64,000 nucleotides of DNA, taken from assembly GCF_036226765.1 (NCBI RefSeq), contig NZ_CP109017.1, forward strand, positions 558,001-622,000, in the 5' to 3' direction. This document shows, in pieces, positions 7,709 through 15,010 of this stretch. Numbering within the stretch: the first letter of the stretch is position 1; every line of letters starts with the position of its first letter. The stretch comes from Streptomyces sp. NBC_00670 (GTDB taxonomy: Bacteria > Actinomycetota > Actinomycetes > Streptomycetales > Streptomycetaceae). Below the pieces are notes generated by a model. That model did not search any database and was not told the origin of the DNA. It saw nothing but the letters and a program-made list of their open reading frames with translations. A program made the translations under genes and the position numbers.

Positions 7709-8449
7709 TCACCGGCCCACCGCGTCCAGCAGGTGCGGTCCGTTGTTGCGGACGTTGTTGACGGCGGTGGAGACCTCGCGGGCGTCGAGTCGGCCCTCGG
7801 CGGGCCGGGAGAGCAGGGCGCGCAGGGCGTCGGGGTCCTGGTGGGCGGGGTCGAGCCAGGCGTCGTAGTGCTCGGGGGTCAGGGCGAGCGGCATGCGCGG
7901 GTGGACCCGGCCGGCCTCGTCGGTCGCCTCGGTGGTGAGGATCGTGCAGGTCGTCAGCCAGGCGTCGGGGTCGTCGTCGTGGGTGACGGCGGGGTCGCGC
8001 CAGTACTCGTAGAGTCCGGCGAGCGCCATCACCTGGTCGTCCTCGGGGTGGATGAAGTACGGCTGCTTGCGGGGCCTGCCGCCGCCTTCGGGGGTGATCT
8101 GCTGCCACTCGTAGAAGCCGTCGGCGGGCAGCAGGCAGCGGCGCCGGACGAAGGCGCTGCGGAAGGCGGGCTTCTCGTGCGCGGTCTCGACGCGGGCGTT
8201 GATCATTCGGGCGCCGATCTTGACGTCCTTCGCCCAGGAGGGCACGAGTCCCCAGCGCAGGGGGCGCAGTTGGCGTCGTACGGGCTGTGCGTCGTCCGTG
8301 CGCGGGGCGCGTTCCAGGACGGCCCAGACCCGGTCCGTCGGGGCGACGTTCCAGCTGGGGGCGAGCGTCTCCTCGGGGCGCCGGTCGGTGACCTCGAAGA
8401 GTCGGGTCAGGTCCTCGGGGCTCCTGGTGGAGGCGTAGCGGCCGCACAT
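7709..8449 (-). CDS. SOS-response-associated peptidase, SRAP/HMCES (YedK) family
   Basis: A 246-residue SRAP-domain protein. It begins MCGRYAS; after Met removal Cys2 becomes the N-terminal nucleophile that forms a thiazolidine crosslink with abasic sites in single-stranded DNA and shields them from breakage. Other family marks are present: NVAPTD, MINARVETAHEKPAFR, FYEW after a RCLLPADG stretch, and a conserved His in LTPEHYDAWL. The length is typical. It acts on stalled replication forks as a stand-alone protein; no SOS box was recognised upstream. Confidence 0.93.
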   Translation of the reverse strand: MCGRYASTRSPEDLTRLFEVTDRRPEETLAPSWNVAPTDRVWAVLERAPRTDDAQPVRRQLRPLRWGLVPSWAKDVKIGARMINARVETAHEKPAFRSAFVRRRCLLPADGFYEWQQITPEGGGRPRKQPYFIHPEDDQVMALAGLYEYWRDPAVTHDDDPDAWLTTCTILTTEATDEAGRVHPRMPLALTPEHYDAWLDPAHQDPDALRALLSRPAEGRLDAREVSTAVNNVRNNGPHLLDAVGR

Positions 8450-8533
8450 ACGGCCACTGTGCCATGGCCGGGGCGGGCGGTGGGCGCGGTCGGTGCGGTC
8501 CGTCTGTTCTCGTGCGGTGCGGCCGGTGCGCGG

Positions 8534-8565
8534 CGGCCCGGCCCCGTCGTGGCGGGGCCGGGCCG
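8534..8565 (-). terminator. Strong hairpin downstream of the L31 gene
   Basis: A perfect 13-bp GC stem (8534-8546 with 8553-8565) and a six-base loop, located 42 bases past the L31 stop on the minus strand. There is no T run, as is usual for Streptomyces terminators. Confidence 0.6.
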
Positions 8566-8606
8566 TGGGGTGGCCGTCGGGGCGCGGGCTCCGGCGGCCC
8601 GCCGAC

Positions 8607-8858
8607 TCAGCGGGCGTCGCGGCCGTAGCGGCGCTCGAAGCGCTCCACCCGGCCGGCGGTGTCCACCACGCGCCGGGCGCCGGTGTAGAACGGGTGGCTC
8701 GCCGACGAGATCTCGACGTCGACCAGCGGGTAGGTGTTTCCGTCCGTCCACTCGATCGTCTTCGACGTCCGTGCGGCGGAGCGGGTCAGGAACGCGGAGT
8801 CGGCGGCGCGGTCGCGGAAGACGACCGGCCTGGTCTCGGGATGGATACCGGGCCTCAT
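8607..8858 (-). CDS. rpmE2: 50S ribosomal protein L31 type B, zinc-free paralog
   Basis: An 83-residue L31 of the longer type B. The sequence contains [25 protein letters not shown], read here in two parts ([15 protein letters not shown] and [16 protein letters not shown]). There is no CxxC pair at all, so it cannot bind the zinc ion of ordinary L31. Such cysteine-free paralogs replace the zinc form when zinc is scarce and are usually repressed by Zur. GAGGAGGG lies six bases before the ATG. The L33 paralog gene is 115 bases upstream on the same strand, and the two are probably one transcript. Confidence 0.93.
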   Translation of the reverse strand: MRPGIHPETRPVVFRDRAADSAFLTRSAARTSKTIEWTDGNTYPLVDVEISSASHPFYTGARRVVDTAGRVERFERRYGRDAR

Positions 8859-8973
8859 GGTGTTTCCCTCCTCGTGGCCGTTCGCCGGGGCGGGCGGCCG
8901 GTGGTGCGGTGTGGCTGTGCGGGGCGCGGCGCTGCGCCTGTGGTGCGGCGGTCCGGCGCCTTCCGCGGAGCGG

Positions 8974-9138
8974 TCAGCGCTCCTCGCGGAACGGGACGTG
9001 CTGTCCGGCCACCGGGTCGAACTTCCGCAGGACGAGCCGGTCGGGGTCGTTGCGGCGGTTCTTGCGCGTCACGTAGGTGACGCCGGTCCCGGCGGTCGAC
9101 TTGAGCCTGACGACGGGGCGCAGGGTGGTGCGTGCCAT
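8974..9138 (-). CDS. rpmG: 50S ribosomal protein L33, cysteine-free paralog
   Basis: A 54-residue L33, the normal family length. The start at 9138 has AGGAGG-like purines six bases upstream; an in-frame GTG at 9192 would add a tail not found in the family. The core [20 protein letters not shown] is conserved, but both CxxC positions are replaced (LKSTAGTG and FDPVAGQ), so this is the zinc-independent form. It pairs with the zinc-free L31 gene downstream. The L28 and S14 genes that often accompany such sets in Streptomyces are absent here. Confidence 0.93.
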   Translation of the reverse strand: MARTTLRPVVRLKSTAGTGVTYVTRKNRRNDPDRLVLRKFDPVAGQHVPFREER

Positions 9139-9180
9139 GAGGGTCCTCCTTCCACCGACACATTCCGGGGTTGTCCCGGG

Positions 9181-9195
9181 CATGTCAGTCACATG
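9181..9195. promoter_or_regulatory. Inverted repeat upstream of the L33-L31 genes, possible operator
   Basis: CATGT at 9181-9185 and ACATG at 9191-9195 form a symmetric pair around CAGTC, 43 bases upstream of the L33 start. A Zur-type site would be expected here, but the sequence lacks the AT-rich TGAAAATGATTTTCA-like pattern described for streptomycete Zur. It is therefore offered only as a possible operator. Confidence 0.25.
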
Positions 9196-9316
9196 GGCTG
9201 TAACGCGGGGGCCCGGCCGGGCATTCCCGTCGTGGCGCGGGAGAGCTCGGGATGTGCGGTGTGGTCGCGACTGCGGGTTCGTTGTGGTTGAGCGCGCAGT
9301 TCCCCGCCCCCCTGGA

Positions 9317-9331
9317 GGCCCCTGCGGGGCC
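9317..9331 (-). terminator. Short hairpin after the hydroxyacyl-CoA dehydrogenase-type gene
   Basis: GGCCCC-TGC-GGGGCC forms a perfect 6-bp stem 36 bases past the stop of the minus-strand SDR gene ending at 9367. It adjoins a copy of the common GCGCAGTTCCCCGC element at 9294-9307. No T run follows. Confidence 0.4.
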
Positions 9332-9366
9332 CCGGGGCGGACGGGGTGGTCCGCTCCTGGGACTGG

Positions 9367-10128
9367 CTACCGTGCCGTCATTCGCAGGGCGCCGTCCATG
9401 CGGATTGTTTCGCCGTTGAGGTAGTCGTGGTCGGCGATCATGGTGACCAGGCGGGCGTATTCCTCGGGGTGGGCCAGGCGCGGGGGGAAGGGGACGCTCG
9501 CACCGAGGCCGGCGCGGACCTCGTCGCTGAAGCCGGCCATCATCGGCGTGTCCACGATGCCGGGCGCGATGGTGACGACGCGGATGCCGTACTGGGCCAG
9601 GTCCCGCGCCGCGGTGACCGTCATGCCGGCGACGCCGGCCTTGGACGCGGCGTACGCGATCTGGCCGATCTGGCCCTCGAACGCGGCGATCGAGGCGGTG
9701 TTGACGATGAGCCCGCGCTGCCCCTCGGCGTCGGGCTCCTGTCCGGCGAGCGCGGCCGCGGCCAGGCGCAGCACGTTGAACGTGCCGACGAGGTTGACGT
9801 CGACGACCGTACGGAACAGGTCCAGGTCGTGCGGCCCGCGGCGGCCGAAGACGCGGGCGGACGGCGCGATGCCGGCGCAGTTGACGGCGAGCCGCAGCGG
9901 CGCCCCGTCGGCCTCGACGCGGTCCAGGGCCTCGCGTACCGGCGCCTCCTGGGTGACGTCGGCGGCGAGGAGGGTGACGCCGTGGGGGAGGGTGCCGGCG
10001 CCCGCCACCGCCTTGTCGAGGTCGAGGCCGTAGACGGTGGCGCCGCGGGCGGCGAGGGCGGCCGCGGTGGCGGCACCGAGCCCGGAGGCGGCACCGGTGA
10101 CGAGGGCGGCGGATCCTGCGAGGTTCAT
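9367..10128 (-). CDS. SDR, 3-hydroxyacyl-CoA dehydrogenase type 2-like
   Basis: A 253-residue SDR with TGAASGLG (residues 11-18), YGLDLD giving an acidic residue after beta-2 (NAD preference), NCAG in place of the usual NNAG, NTASIAAFEGQIGQ, and YAASK as the catalytic YxxxK. FEGQIGQIAYAASKAGV is characteristic of the HSD17B10/type 2 hydroxyacyl-CoA dehydrogenase branch, which oxidises 3-hydroxyacyl-CoA in beta-oxidation and branched-chain amino-acid breakdown. It lies 64 bases downstream of an acyl-CoA dehydrogenase gene on the same strand, fitting consecutive steps of one degradation route. GGAAG precedes the ATG. Confidence 0.87.
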   Translation of the reverse strand: MNLAGSAALVTGAASGLGAATAAALAARGATVYGLDLDKAVAGAGTLPHGVTLLAADVTQEAPVREALDRVEADGAPLRLAVNCAGIAPSARVFGRRGPHDLDLFRTVVDVNLVGTFNVLRLAAAALAGQEPDAEGQRGLIVNTASIAAFEGQIGQIAYAASKAGVAGMTVTAARDLAQYGIRVVTIAPGIVDTPMMAGFSDEVRAGLGASVPFPPRLAHPEEYARLVTMIADHDYLNGETIRMDGALRMTAR

Positions 10129-10192
10129 GAGGTCTTCCCACTCCTGGAGGTGTACGGACGAAGCGGCGGTCACGCGCGCCGCGCGGGCGCGT

Positions 10193-11332
10193 TCAGGCTG
10201 CCAGACCACGGCTGATGACCAGCCGCTGGATCTGGTTGGTGCCCTCGAAGATCTGCATGATCTTCGCCTCCCGCATGTACCGCTCGACGGGGAAGTCACG
10301 CGTGTAGCCGTACCCGCCGAGCACCTGGACGGCGTCGGTGGTGACCTTCATGGCCGCGTCGGTGGCGACCAGCTTGGCCACGCTGGCCTGGCGGCCGAAC
10401 GTGTGCCCGAGGTCGCGGCGGCGGGCCGCGTCGAGGTACGTGGCGCGGGCGGAGTCGACGGCGGCGGTCATGTCGGCGAGGAGGAAGCCGAGCCCCTGGT
10501 GGTCGACGAGGCGCCGGCCGAAGGTGGTGCGCTCGTTGGCGTAGTCGACGGCGACGTCGAGCGCGGCCTGGGCGAGCCCGGTGGCGCAGGCGGCGATGCC
10601 GAGCCGGCCGCAGTCCAGCGCGCTGAAGGCGATCGCGAGCCCCTGGCCCTCCGTGCCGATCAGCCGGTCGGCGTCGAGCAGCGCGCCGTCCCAGTGGGCG
10701 GCGGCGGTGGGCACGGCGTGCAGCCCCATCTTGCGCTCGGGCGGGTCGAAGCCCAGCCCGTCGACGGCGCCGGGGGCGAGGAAGCAGGACACGCCGTGCG
10801 GGCCTGGCGCGGTGCGGGCGAAGAGGGAGTAGAAGTCCGCCTTGCCGCCGTGCGTGACCCACGCCTTGGTGCCGGTGATCCGGTAGCCGTCGACCACGGG
10901 CTCGGCCTTGCAGGTCAGCGCGGCCGCGTCCGAGCCGGCGCCCGGCTCGGAGAGGCTGTACCCGCCGATCCACTCGCCCGCGAGCATGGCGGGCAGCCAG
11001 CGCTTCTTCTGCTCCTCGGTGCCGAAGGCGTGCAGCGGGTGGCAGGCCAGGGTGTGGACGCTGGTGGCCACCGCGACGGACGCCCAGCGGGCGGCGAGCT
11101 CCTCCAGCACCTGGAGGTAGACCTCGTAGGGCTGGCCTCCGCCGCCGTACTCCTCGGGATAGACCAGGCCGAGCAGCCCGGCCCGGCCGAGGGTGGCGAA
11201 CAGGCCCTCGGGGTAGCTCTCGGCCCGTTCGTGCTCCTCGACGCGCGGGGCGAGTTCCTTGTCGGCGATCTCCCTGGTGAGGGCGATGAGATCCGCGGCT
11301 TCGGGGGTGGGAAGCAGTCGGTCGACGTCCAT
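10193..11332 (-). CDS. Acyl-CoA dehydrogenase
   Basis: A 379-residue FAD enzyme of the short/medium-chain acyl-CoA dehydrogenase family. It makes the trans-2,3 double bond in acyl-CoA and passes electrons to ETF. Seen here: YSLSEPGAGSDAAAL and ITGTKAWVTHGG around residues 126-165, ERTTFGRRL near 280, VQVLGGYGYTRDFPVERYMR, and IFEGTNQIQR with the likely catalytic base Glu363. It is the first gene of a two-gene operon with the hydroxyacyl-CoA dehydrogenase-type SDR. AGGAG sits six bases before the ATG. The promoter contains palindromes that probably bind the divergent TetR protein. Confidence 0.93.
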   Translation of the reverse strand: MDVDRLLPTPEAADLIALTREIADKELAPRVEEHERAESYPEGLFATLGRAGLLGLVYPEEYGGGGQPYEVYLQVLEELAARWASVAVATSVHTLACHPLHAFGTEEQKKRWLPAMLAGEWIGGYSLSEPGAGSDAAALTCKAEPVVDGYRITGTKAWVTHGGKADFYSLFARTAPGPHGVSCFLAPGAVDGLGFDPPERKMGLHAVPTAAAHWDGALLDADRLIGTEGQGLAIAFSALDCGRLGIAACATGLAQAALDVAVDYANERTTFGRRLVDHQGLGFLLADMTAAVDSARATYLDAARRRDLGHTFGRQASVAKLVATDAAMKVTTDAVQVLGGYGYTRDFPVERYMREAKIMQIFEGTNQIQRLVISRGLAA

Positions 11333-11342
11333 GGCGACTCCT

Positions 11343-11374
11343 AGCGGTACTCCTTGTGGTACTAGAGTACCGCT
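11343..11374. promoter_or_regulatory. Nested palindromic operator between the acyl-CoA dehydrogenase and TetR genes
   Basis: AGCGGTACT at 11343-11351 and AGTACCGCT at 11366-11374 are perfect inverted copies. Inside this span, GGTACT-AG-AGTACC at 11358-11371 is itself a perfect palindrome, so GGTACT half-sites occur three times. The block begins 11 bases upstream of the acyl-CoA dehydrogenase start. Divergent placement with a TetR gene makes it the likely binding site; the protein-site link is inferred. Confidence 0.7.
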
Positions 11375-11394
11375 TTACGTAGCGCCCGCCACAG

Positions 11395-11407
11395 GTATTG
11401 GAATACT
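11395..11407 (+). promoter_or_regulatory. Second palindrome overlapping the -10 region of the TetR gene
   Basis: GTATTGGAATAC at 11395-11406 is a perfect palindrome (GTATT-GG-AATAC). AATACT at 11402-11407 resembles a -10 box ending seven bases before the GTG start at 11415, which would give a leaderless transcript. A repressor bound here would block TetR transcription. Confidence 0.5.
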
Positions 11408-11414
11408 GGGCCGG

Positions 11415-12017
11415 GTGATCGACACCTCTGCCGCCGACGGCCCGAAACCGACCGGGCGGGGCGCCGCCCGCCGCTCCGAGCTGTTCGACGAGCTGGTGGA
11501 CCTTCTGGTCACCGAGGGCTTCGCCCATCTGACCCTGGACGACCTCGCCGCCCGGCTGCACTGCTCCAAGCGCACCCTGTACGGCCTGGCCGGCAGCAAG
11601 GAGCAGCTCGTCCGGACGGCGGTGGTGCATTTCTTCCGGCGGGCGACGGCGCACGTGGAGGGGGCGCTCGCCGCCGAGGCCGAGCCCGCCGGGCGGCTCG
11701 CCGCCTATCTGGGCGCGGTGTCGGCGGAGCTGGCACCGGCCTCGCCGCGGTTCTTCGACGACGTGGCCGCGTTCGAGCCGGCCGCGGAGGTCTACGACCG
11801 CAACACCCGGGCCGCCGCGCAGCGCATCCAGCAGCTCATCGACGAGGGCATGGCCTCGGGCGCGTTCCGCGAGGTGCATGTGGCCTTCGCGGCGGACGTG
11901 ATCAGTTCGGTGATGGTGCGGATCCAGCGCCGCCAGGTGGCCGCCACCACCGGTCTGACCGACGCGCAGGCCTACGCCCACCTGGCGGAACTGCTGCTGC
12001 ACGGCCTAGCCCGCTGA
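11415..12017 (+). CDS. TetR/AcrR-family regulator of the acyl-CoA dehydrogenase operon
   Basis: A 200-residue TetR protein. The helix-turn-helix is at about residues 33-62 (LTLDDLAARLHCSKRTLYGL), followed by a helical ligand domain. The GTG at 11415 is chosen because the palindrome and -10-like box lie immediately upstream and no ribosome site is present; the reading frame remains open further upstream. It is divergent from the acyl-CoA dehydrogenase gene. By analogy with fatty-acid-responsive TetR regulators, an acyl-CoA or branched-chain intermediate is a plausible ligand, but the sequence does not show this. Confidence 0.86.
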   Translation: MIDTSAADGPKPTGRGAARRSELFDELVDLLVTEGFAHLTLDDLAARLHCSKRTLYGLAGSKEQLVRTAVVHFFRRATAHVEGALAAEAEPAGRLAAYLGAVSAELAPASPRFFDDVAAFEPAAEVYDRNTRAAAQRIQQLIDEGMASGAFREVHVAFAADVISSVMVRIQRRQVAATTGLTDAQAYAHLAELLLHGLAR

Positions 12018-12029
12018 GCCCGGCTCCGG

Positions 12030-12914
12030 TCAGCTCTCGGCGCTGTCCCCGGACGGCGGGGCGGCCGCGGCCCGCAGGGCGCCCCGGCGGACCGCCGAGG
12101 GCAGGGTGCCGGGGTCGAAGAAGTCGTTGCGCACGGTCGCGTCGACCAGCCGGCCGTCCACCGCGAAGCCGGGTGTGCCGTTCACGCCGTCGTCGTCGAA
12201 CGCCTTCTCGGAGGCGGTGACGAACGAGCGGTACTTCATGCCCTTGACGGCGGCGTCGAAGCCGGCGTCGCGCAGGCCGTCCACCCGTGCGGCCATGCGC
12301 AGCAGGAAGGCGTCGGTGTAGCCGTCGACGGCCTCCTCGGGCTGATGGTCGAACAGGACGTCGTGGTATTCGAGGAACAGGCCCTTCTCCAGTGCGGCCC
12401 GCAGCGCGTTGGCCGCCTTCCGCGAGCCCTCGCCGCCGAGGTTGTCGTCCAGGAACGAGGCGAGCGTGTACTCGGTCCTGACCTCGCCGGACACCGTCAT
12501 GTCCCGCAGCTCGTCGGCGCCGGAGTTCTCGAACTCGGCGCAGACCGGGCAGCGCAGGTCCTCGTAGACGCGCACCGCGGTGCGGGCCTTCGGCGAGCCG
12601 ACGACGATGGTCGTGCCGTCCGCGGCGAGGCGTTCGGGCAGATGCCCGGAGTCGGCGAAGGAGTCGGCGACGGCCTTGCCGCCGGGCGACGCCTCCGCGT
12701 GCGCCTTGCCGTCGCCGCTCCCCCGGTCCCTGCCGCCGTCCGTACCACCGCCCGTGTCGCAGCCGGCCGCCAGCAGGACGGCGGCGAGGACCCCGGCGGA
12801 GACGGCGGCGCCGCGCGCGCGAAGGCGGCGGACACCGGCGCGCCCCGCGCCGCCGCGTGCGGGGTCTCTCCGTGCGGCACCGCTTCGCCCGGACAGCTTT
12901 TCGTTCGCAGTCAT
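12030..12914 (-). CDS. DsbA/thioredoxin-fold lipoprotein
   Basis: A 294-residue exported protein. The N-terminus is Arg-rich, then a hydrophobic stretch ends in the lipobox LLAAGC with Cys52, so it should be a lipoprotein anchored to the outer face of the membrane. After a Gly/Asp-rich linker, a Thioredoxin_4 (DsbA-like) fold starts near residue 95, with the redox pair C122-P-V-C125 in DLRCPVCAEFE. A second family mark is NGTPGFAVDGRLV, containing the cis-Pro loop. It probably handles disulphide exchange of extracytoplasmic proteins. No DsbB or CcdA partner gene adjoins it. Confidence 0.88.
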   Translation of the reverse strand: MTANEKLSGRSGAARRDPARGGAGRAGVRRLRARGAAVSAGVLAAVLLAAGCDTGGGTDGGRDRGSGDGKAHAEASPGGKAVADSFADSGHLPERLAADGTTIVVGSPKARTAVRVYEDLRCPVCAEFENSGADELRDMTVSGEVRTEYTLASFLDDNLGGEGSRKAANALRAALEKGLFLEYHDVLFDHQPEEAVDGYTDAFLLRMAARVDGLRDAGFDAAVKGMKYRSFVTASEKAFDDDGVNGTPGFAVDGRLVDATVRNDFFDPGTLPSAVRRGALRAAAAPPSGDSAES

Positions 12915-12990
12915 GGATCTTTCCCTCCCCTGTGTGCGGAGGAGACCCTATGCGATCTCCGGCCCCCCGCGCACAGGGCGTCGGGCCTGC

Positions 12991-13803
12991 TCAGACGCGG
13001 GTCGGCCGCTCGCTGTCGAAGGGCGGGGGCAGCCGGTGCCCGGGGTCCGGGTCGAGGAGCGCGGTGACCGCCGTCGCCGCCAGACGGTGCCAGGTCGCGG
13101 CCCGGCGCAGCATCGCGTGCTCGCCGCCGTCGATCAGCGCCAGCCGGGCGCGGGCGCCCGCCTCGCCGGCGCGGCGGGCGAGGTCGGCCGCGCCCTGCGG
13201 GTCGGTGACCCGGTCGCGGTCGCCGTGCAGGATCAGGACCGTCCGCTCGCGCAGCTGGGCGACCGGTTCCCCCGGCGGGCACCACGGGGCCAGTGCCAGC
13301 ACGCCCGACACCCGCGGGTGTTCCGCCGCCCGGAGCGCCGCGCGGCCGCCCATCGAGTGGCCGACGAGGACGACGGGCACCTCGGGGTGGAGCCGGTTCA
13401 GTTCCGCCAGGGCGCGCTCGGCGTCCCGCGCCGGGTCGGCCCGGGTGCCGTTCCAGCCGCGGTGCCGGTAGACGACGCTGCCGAGCAGCACCCGTGCGTC
13501 CGCAGGGGTCGCGCGCCTGATCGCCCGGGCGAAGGGCCACATACGCAGGGCGGCCGGGTCCCACGTGGGGACCGGTTCGAGGCCGTCGGCGCGGCCGCCG
13601 TGCAGTAACAGCACGGCGGCCCGCGGGTCCGCCACGTCCCGGGTCAGTCGCAGTGCCGACGGCAGTGGTGCCGAGGGCGTGCCCGGGGCCGCCGCCGGCC
13701 CGCCGGACGGGTGTGGCGGCGGGTTCCCGGCCCCGGTCTCCGCGGCCGGCCCCGAAGCCCCCGCACTGCCCGCCGTCTCCGACGTCTCCGGCATCTCTGT
13801 CAC
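12991..13803 (-). CDS. Alpha/beta hydrolase (dienelactone-hydrolase-like)
   Basis: A 270-residue hydrolase from the GTG at 13803, which has GGGGAG seven bases upstream. The first 65 residues are Pro/Ala/Gly-rich and probably disordered; no signal peptide is evident. The fold then shows VLLLHGG, the nucleophile elbow GHSMGG, LHGDRDRVTDP containing the acidic residue, and GGEHAM with the catalytic His. This Ser-Asp-His set marks an active esterase or peptidase-type enzyme. The substrate is unknown. It lies 76 bases downstream of the DsbA-like gene's opposite end, on the same strand. Confidence 0.8.
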   Translation of the reverse strand: MTEMPETSETAGSAGASGPAAETGAGNPPPHPSGGPAAAPGTPSAPLPSALRLTRDVADPRAAVLLLHGGRADGLEPVPTWDPAALRMWPFARAIRRATPADARVLLGSVVYRHRGWNGTRADPARDAERALAELNRLHPEVPVVLVGHSMGGRAALRAAEHPRVSGVLALAPWCPPGEPVAQLRERTVLILHGDRDRVTDPQGAADLARRAGEAGARARLALIDGGEHAMLRRAATWHRLAATAVTALLDPDPGHRLPPPFDSERPTRV

Positions 13804-13916
13804 CGTGTCGCTCCCCACTCGTCCCGGCCCGCCGGGCCATCGGTCGGCGCGTGCCGTGCGCACGCGCCTCTCAATGATCCGTTGCCGCCCGCCCCGCGGT
13901 TCGGCCGGGGGCCGGG

Positions 13917-14744
13917 TCAGTCCCGTGCCCCGCGGGCCGTCGAGCGGATGGCCAGTTCGGCGGCCTCCAGGGTGACGAGCGGGGACGTGCCCGCCAGCCC
14001 CGGTACGCAGACCACCGTGCCCTTCTCCAGGTCACGCAGCGAGGCGTCGATCACCTGGCCCACGGGCATCCCGCCCTCCTCGTGCACCCCCTGCTCGCGC
14101 CCGGGCACCGGTGCCTCGCCCCGGGAGAGGTGGAACTCGGTGGCCGTCAGGCCGGGGCACAGCACCTGGATCCGCAACGGCGTCTTCGCGAGCTCCGCCG
14201 CCAGCGTGCGCGTGAAGGTGACCACGTACCCCTTCGAACCGCCGTACACCGCCCGCTCGGGCAGCGGATGCGGCGGCAGGGCGCCGGCGAAGGCGAGCTG
14301 GGAGGAGACGTTCACCACCGTGCCGCGGCCCCGCTCCAGCATGGCGGGGACCGCCGCGCGGGTCAGGGCGGTGACGGCGAGGACGTTGACGTGCAGCACC
14401 TTGGCCATCAGGGCCGGTTCCAGCTCGGCGAACGGGCCGTAGCCGTTGATCCCCGCGTTGTTGAGCAGGAAGCCGATGTCCCCGCGTGCCACGCGGTCGG
14501 CCACCCGGGCCAGGTCGTCCGGCCGGGCGAGGTCGGCGACCAGGGGTCCGGCCGCGGTGCCGGTCTCCGCGCGGAGCCGGGCCGCCAGGTCGTCGAGACG
14601 GTCGGCGCGCCGGGCCACCAGGACGGTGTCCCAGCCGTCGGCCGCCAGCCGTGCCGCGTAGGCCGCGCCGATGCCGGAGGAGGCACCCGTCACCAGCGCC
14701 GTACCGCGCCGCCCGTCGCCGCTCCCGCTCACCTGTCCACCCAT
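13917..14744 (-). CDS. Short-chain dehydrogenase/reductase (SDR), DltE-like
   Basis: A 275-residue SDR. TGASSGIG lies at about residues 20-27, VARRADRL follows beta-2 (Arg-Arg favours NADPH), then NNAG, the catalytic Ser in NVSSQLAF, and YGGSK as YxxxK. The CPGLTATEFH segment after the catalytic helix resembles the DltE/SCO1803-like short-chain dehydrogenases found widely in actinobacteria, whose substrates are unknown. The ATG at 14744 is preceded by AGGGCGAGG. Its promoter region contains three tandem 17-bp repeats. Confidence 0.83.
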   Translation of the reverse strand: MGGQVSGSGDGRRGTALVTGASSGIGAAYAARLAADGWDTVLVARRADRLDDLAARLRAETGTAAGPLVADLARPDDLARVADRVARGDIGFLLNNAGINGYGPFAELEPALMAKVLHVNVLAVTALTRAAVPAMLERGRGTVVNVSSQLAFAGALPPHPLPERAVYGGSKGYVVTFTRTLAAELAKTPLRIQVLCPGLTATEFHLSRGEAPVPGREQGVHEEGGMPVGQVIDASLRDLEKGTVVCVPGLAGTSPLVTLEAAELAIRSTARGARD

Positions 14745-14777
14745 CGCCTCGCCCTTCGCCGTACCCACTGATGCGTC

Positions 14778-14828
14778 CGTACGTGTCCGTGTGTCGTACG
14801 TGTCCGTGTGTCGTACGTGTCCGTGTGT
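14778..14828. repeat. Three perfect tandem copies of a 17-bp unit
   Basis: CGTACGTGTCCGTGTGT occurs at 14778-14794, 14795-14811 and 14812-14828 without a mismatch. The block begins 34 bases upstream of the SDR start on the minus strand. Each unit holds the palindrome CGTACG or ACGT, so it could be a set of repressor sites or a slippage-prone tract. Confidence 0.9.
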
Positions 14829-15010
14829 TCCCCCCTCCCGCCGACCTGCCGTGTCCCCGCCCCGCCCCTTGGTATCCCGCGCTTGCGCCGCCGCGCCGGT
14901 CGACACTCCGCTCCCGCGGGTACCCGGCCCGCGCACGCACGGCGCCCCGCCCGTACGGCGGACCCGGCAAACGGGTGAGCCGCGGCAGCCGTACGGCCGG
15001 GGGCGGGCGG

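Noticed and set aside
9139..9366. A Zur binding site upstream of the L33-L31 genes
   Set aside because: No AT-rich 15-bp palindrome of the described type is visible; only a different inverted repeat is present.
14778..14828. CRISPR-like array
   Set aside because: The 17-bp units are directly adjacent with no spacers and there are no cas genes.
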